A stretch of DNA of 16,940 nt from Spartobacteria bacterium. Its GTDB lineage: Bacteria; Verrucomicrobiota; Verrucomicrobiia; Chthoniobacterales; Chthoniobacteraceae. The stretch spans positions 1 to 16,940 of the forward strand of contig JANXZI010000432.1 in assembly GCA_025355595.1 (NCBI GenBank), written 5' to 3'. The notes below the pieces were generated by a model, which was not told the DNA's origin, ran no database searches, and saw nothing but the letters and a program-made list of their open reading frames with translations. A program made the position numbers and the translations under genes. Positions 14,670-16,940 of this stretch are shown one piece after another. Each line of letters opens with the position of its first letter. The first letter of the stretch is position 1.

Positions 14670-14890
14670 CAGCGCCGCCGTGCGCTGATTTGTCCGTCGA
14701 GTTGTTCCAGCGTGATGCCGATGCTCGGATCCGCATCGAGTCCGGCATCGCGGCGCAATGGCTCGGCGAGTCCGCAGTCCTCATCATGAAGCACGGACGG
14801 GAGTGAACGCAGGAGATGCGAGGCGAGAACCGCCCGCCGGGAGCCGGTCAGCGCAAAAGCAAGCTGCTCGACTTCGGCGATGGTGACCAT
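14669..14890 (-). CDS. Addiction-module antitoxin
   Basis: The 73-aa product fits the short antitoxin family often annotated as 'addiction module protein' (Unstab_antitox/TIGR02574 type). Typical marks are an N-terminal helical segment with LAFALTGSRRAVLASHLLRSL, an acidic middle (HDEDCGLAEPLRRDAGLDADPS) and the C-terminal GITLEQLDGQISARR, which resembles the toxin-binding end of the family. Such antitoxins bind and neutralise a RelE/ParE toxin and repress their own operon. Here the partner downstream is broken, so the antitoxin is probably an orphan. ATG 14890 was selected because it gives the family start; fabV ends 38 nt upstream on the same strand. Confidence 0.75.
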   Translation of the reverse strand: MVTIAEVEQLAFALTGSRRAVLASHLLRSLPSVLHDEDCGLAEPLRRDAGLDADPSIGITLEQLDGQISARRR

Positions 14891-14928
14891 GCACGGAGAG
14901 CAGCCGCCATTTTTTCCTCGGGAAGCGG

Positions 14929-16122
14929 TCACACCGCGCTCGGCATCGGCTGGAACGGTTCGGCCTCGGCGTCGTAGTTGATGCCTTCCATACCGAAGCC
15001 GAAGAGCCGCAAAAATTCTGCACGGTAGCCGGCGATGTCGCTGAGCGTCGGCAGCGTCCCGGTCGTGAGCTGCGGCCACAGCGCGGCGACCTCCTCCTGC
15101 ACGTCGTCGCGCATTTCCCAATCGTCAATGCGAATGCGCCCCTCCTCATCCGGCTGCGGATGCGCGGACGGCGCGAGGCGCTCGGCGAAGAGCCGGTAGA
15201 TCTGCTCGATGCAACCCTCGTGCAGACCCTTCGCCTTCATCACGCGGTAGAGCAGCGAAATGTAGAGCGGCACGACGGGGATCGCGCTGCTGGCCTGTGT
15301 GACGAGCGCCTTGTTCACGCTCACCCACGCGTGGCCTTCGAGCTTCGCGAGTTTCGACGTGAGGCGCGCCGCCGTCTCCTCGAGGTGCTCCTTCGCCTTG
15401 CCGATCGTGCCATTCCGATAAATCGCCCATGTGAGATCCGGCCCGATGTAGCTGTAGGCGGCCGTGACCACGCCCGGCGCGAGCACGCCTGCGGCATCGA
15501 GCGCATCCATCCACATTTCCCAATCCTCGCCACCCATCACCGCGACCGTGTCCGCGATCTCCGCATCGTTCGCGGGCTCGATCGTGATGTCGCTCACGGT
15601 GCCCTTGTCCGTGTCCGCCGTCTTGTTCGTGTAAGCCGCGCCGAGCGGCTTCAGCGTGCTCTTGTGAACCACGCCCGTCTTCGGATGCGTGCGCCGCGGC
15701 GAAGCGAGCGAATAGACCACCGCATCCACATTCCCGAGATCCGCCTTGATCATCGCGATGACCTGCTCCTTCACCGCGTCGGAAAAAGCGTCGCCATTGA
15801 TGCTCTTCGCATACAGCCCCGCACTGTGCGCCTCGCGCTCGAACGCGACCGAATTATACCACCCCGCCGAGCCCGTGCGATCCGCCTCGCTCGGCTTTTC
15901 AAAAAACACTCCGACGGTCGCCGCCCCGCCCGCAAACGCCGGCACGATCCGCGACGCCAGCCCGTACCCCGTGCTCGCGCCGATCACGAGCACACGCTTC
16001 GGCGCACCGGCGATTGCGCCTCTCGATTTCACATAATCCACCTGCTGCCGCACATGCGCCGCGCATCCATCCGGATGCGCTGTGATGCAGATGAACCCAC
16101 GAATCTTCGGCTTGATGATCAT
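14929..16122 (-). CDS. fabV: Enoyl-ACP/trans-2-enoyl-CoA reductase
   Basis: This 397-aa cytosolic enzyme reduces trans-2-enoyl thioesters with NAD(P)H, the last step of each fatty-acid elongation round. It is of the long FabV type, not FabI. The nucleotide-binding loop GASTGYG is at 48-54. The catalytic Tyr235-x8-Lys244 pair lies in TWAIYRNGTIGKAK, at the same numbers as in characterised FabV proteins, and Tyr225 is in AAYSYIGP. The N-terminus MIIKPKIRGFICITAHP is the usual family start at ATG 16122. A possible promoter lies 45-75 nt upstream (see separate entry). It is the first gene of a minus-strand run that continues into the antitoxin and exb genes. Triclosan-type inhibitors act weakly on this family, as known from other members. 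Confidence 0.95.
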   Translation of the reverse strand: MIIKPKIRGFICITAHPDGCAAHVRQQVDYVKSRGAIAGAPKRVLVIGASTGYGLASRIVPAFAGGAATVGVFFEKPSEADRTGSAGWYNSVAFEREAHSAGLYAKSINGDAFSDAVKEQVIAMIKADLGNVDAVVYSLASPRRTHPKTGVVHKSTLKPLGAAYTNKTADTDKGTVSDITIEPANDAEIADTVAVMGGEDWEMWMDALDAAGVLAPGVVTAAYSYIGPDLTWAIYRNGTIGKAKEHLEETAARLTSKLAKLEGHAWVSVNKALVTQASSAIPVVPLYISLLYRVMKAKGLHEGCIEQIYRLFAERLAPSAHPQPDEEGRIRIDDWEMRDDVQEEVAALWPQLTTGTLPTLSDIAGYRAEFLRLFGFGMEGINYDAEAEPFQPMPSAV

Positions 16123-16166
16123 GCCGCAACGGTGCGCAAGCCCCGCGCGGGCCGTCGAGGAATTTC

Positions 16167-16195
16167 CTTACACCTCATTATCCATCCACAGTCAA
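16167..16195 (-). promoter_or_regulatory. Possible fabV promoter
   Basis: On the minus strand a TTGACT (16195-16190) precedes TGTAAG (16172-16167) with 17 nt between. The -35 is as good as those of cimA and the polyprenyl synthase, but the -10 is weak. The 5' leader would be about 38 nt, leaving room for a ribosome binding site, though no good one is seen. Confidence 0.35.
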
Positions 16196-16347
16196 AAAAT
16201 AGGATTGACTCCCATCCGAAGATTTCGTTTTCGTGCCTGTCGATGAGCGCGGCTTCCTCCCCCCAAATCGGAAAGCACATCGGCACACGTCGCCTCGGTG
16301 CAGTGGAGCACTGTGGTCGCACCGCCCTCGTCGCATTCCTGCGCGGC

Positions 16348-16390
16348 GTCGGTGCGTCGGTGCGTCGGTGCGTCGGTGCGTCGGTGCGTC
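16348..16390. repeat. Tandem 8-nt repeat, five copies
   Basis: Five perfect copies of GTCGGTGC plus a partial GTC run from 16348 to 16390. It gives repetitive TDAPTHRR-type peptides in antisense reading and encodes nothing credible. It lies upstream of fabV, outside its likely promoter. Confidence 0.9.
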
Positions 16391-16465
16391 CCATTCTTTT
16401 GTCCGTCGTGCTCGCTTAGTCGAGCCGATAAGTTCACCCCACGCTGGCAAGTCTGTCCCGCAGAC

Positions 16466-16696
16466 GGGGTGGTCTGCGATTCAAGCGAGGTTGTCCTTCG
16501 CGGACTCGGGGTTTTGCCGCGCGGGCTGGAGGATGTCCGTTTCAGCATCGAGGTTTTCCAGCGCAGAACCAAGGTTGTCCGGCATGGACTCCGGGTTGCC
16601 TGTCCAGGATACAAGGTTGTCTGCCTCAGGCCCGAGGTTTTCCGCGAAGGAATCAAGGTTATCCGCCGTAACCACGAGGTATTCTGCGTCAAAATA
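16466..16696. repeat. 21-nt phased repeat array, 11 units
   Basis: Eleven consecutive 21-nt units start at 16466, 16487, 16508 and so on to 16676, with no insertion or deletion. The first 10 nt of each unit are conserved around (A/G)GGTTNTCC: the GG is present in all 11, the T at position 8 and C at position 9 in ten. The last 11 nt vary almost freely apart from a final C. A poorer unit may precede at 16445. The period is seven codons and also two turns of B-DNA. Confidence 0.9.
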
Positions 16697-16702
16697 CCTC
16701 AT
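16481..16702 (-). CDS. Possible heptad-repeat small protein
   Basis: On the minus strand the array reads as a 73-aa protein starting MRYFDAEYL at ATG 16702. It consists of 7-residue repeats of the form [DE]-N-[LP]-x4 (for example ENLGPEA, DNLGSAL, DNLVSWT). Inside the conserved half of each unit, two of the most variable bases fall on third codon positions of this frame and change Asp to Glu or leave Leu unchanged, which suggests coding selection. Against it, there is no ribosome binding site, the repeat continues about 15 nt past the stop, and other frames are also open. The leucine spacing could form a coiled coil or solenoid, but no function is known. Confidence 0.35.
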   Translation of the reverse strand: MRYFDAEYLVVTADNLDSFAENLGPEADNLVSWTGNPESMPDNLGSALENLDAETDILQPARQNPESAKDNLA

Positions 16703-16716
16703 TTAAGCCAACGATT

Positions 16717-16737
16717 ATCAGCAGCTTGCTGATTTTT
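16717..16737 (+). terminator. Short hairpin with T-run after the array
   Basis: ATCAGCA (16717-16723) and TGCTGAT (16727-16733) form a 7-bp stem with the loop GCT, followed by TTTT. This fits a weak intrinsic terminator for plus-strand transcription through the array. Read on the minus strand it lies just upstream of the possible heptad-repeat protein start. Confidence 0.45.
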
Positions 16738-16740
16738 GTC

Positions 16741-16866
16741 AAAAAAACGCCCATTCGCCACCAGCCGCCAGAAACCCGCAACTAGGAACCAGCAACCAGA
16801 CCCCGCCTCCCTCCATTCAAAATTCAACATTCAGCATTCAAAATTAACTCACCCCACCCTCCTCCC
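16741..16866. other. A/C-rich simple-sequence leader
   Basis: Short reiterations fill this space before the last gene: AACCAGCAACCAG near 16787-16799 and ATTCAAAATT twice within 16815-16845. No strong promoter or ribosome binding site was recognised. Similar strings occur before genes in related genomes as I remember them. Confidence 0.5.
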
Positions 16867-16940
16867 ATGCCCAACCAACCCTACTTCCCACCCCGTGAAG
16901 GCGACCAGACCGCCTTCTTCACGAACATCCAAACCAAGAT
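16867..16940 (+). CDS. Start of an unidentified protein (cut by window edge)
   Basis: An ATG at 16867 opens a frame of 24 codons to the end of the window. It begins MPNQPYFPPREGDQTAFFTN and continues IQTK. No domain can be named. The Phe-Pro-x-Arg-Glu-Gly-Asp-Gln start followed by an aromatic helix resembles a family of hypothetical proteins of about 200 residues that I recall from Verrucomicrobia, but this is a weak memory. No clear ribosome binding site precedes it; upstream is CCCACCCTCCTCCC. Confidence 0.5.
   Translation, partial: MPNQPYFPPREGDQTAFFTNIQTK

Noticed and set aside
16192..16692. 166-codon serine/threonine-arginine frame through both tandem repeats
   Set aside because: It is a frame-shifted reading of the repeats, and unlike the [DE]NL frame it shows no conservation pattern.
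16466..16696. CRISPR array
   Set aside because: The unit is only 21 nt, the conserved part about 10 nt, there is no 20-70 nt spacer and no cas gene is in view.

Overview
The window is GC-rich and reads like a chromosome segment of a Gram-negative, outer-membrane-bearing bacterium, most likely of the phylum Verrucomicrobiota. The support is LpxA (lipid A), an ExbB-ExbD-TonB set, secreted beta-propeller and beta-helix proteins of the kind common in that phylum, and several interspersed repeats whose spurious translations (NHALQRT, MTNDE, WALGVE, DNL-type heptads) I remember from Verrucomicrobia and Planctomycetes annotations. The taxonomic call is inference.

Layout, left to right. 1-439 is gene-free and ends in a repeat. 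440-2005 (-) is cimA, citramalate synthase. 2079-2165 is an 'accacggagg' repeat. 2355-2744 (-) is a small glycine-zipper lipoprotein. 2815-5570 (-) is a translationally coupled pair of secreted proteins, a right-handed beta-helix protein followed by a five-bladed-propeller glycosidase-like protein. 5639-5696 is a 25-bp-stem hairpin. 5706-6962 (-) is a concentrative nucleoside transporter. 7061-7150 is a perfect 33-bp inverted repeat built of heptanucleotides. 7204-8435 (+) is a zinc-ribbon protein overlapping sufT. They converge on lpxA (8440-9258, -), with radC (9318-10013) and a secreted protein (10037-10648) upstream of it. 10746-10952 holds two further palindromic elements. 10967-12010 (-) is a long-chain polyprenyl diphosphate synthase. 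12106-14394 (-) is tonB, exbD and exbB. 14535-14890 (-) is an antitoxin plus a truncated RelE/ParE-type toxin. 14929-16122 (-) is fabV. The right end (16123-16940) has an 8-nt tandem repeat, an exactly phased 21-nt repeat array and the start of an unidentified plus-strand gene.

Most genes are core metabolism or envelope: isoleucine precursor synthesis, fatty-acid elongation, lipid A, isoprenoid-quinone side chains, Fe-S maturation and energised outer-membrane transport. The propeller/helix pair and the nucleoside transporter are the accessory part. No phage, CRISPR array, insertion sequence with transposase, rRNA or tRNA was seen. The most unusual material lies between genes: at least seven palindromic or tandem repeat elements, and two genes (cimA and the polyprenyl synthase) that share a matched TTGAC-N17-TAGCGT promoter placed so close to the start codon that their mRNAs should be leaderless or nearly so.
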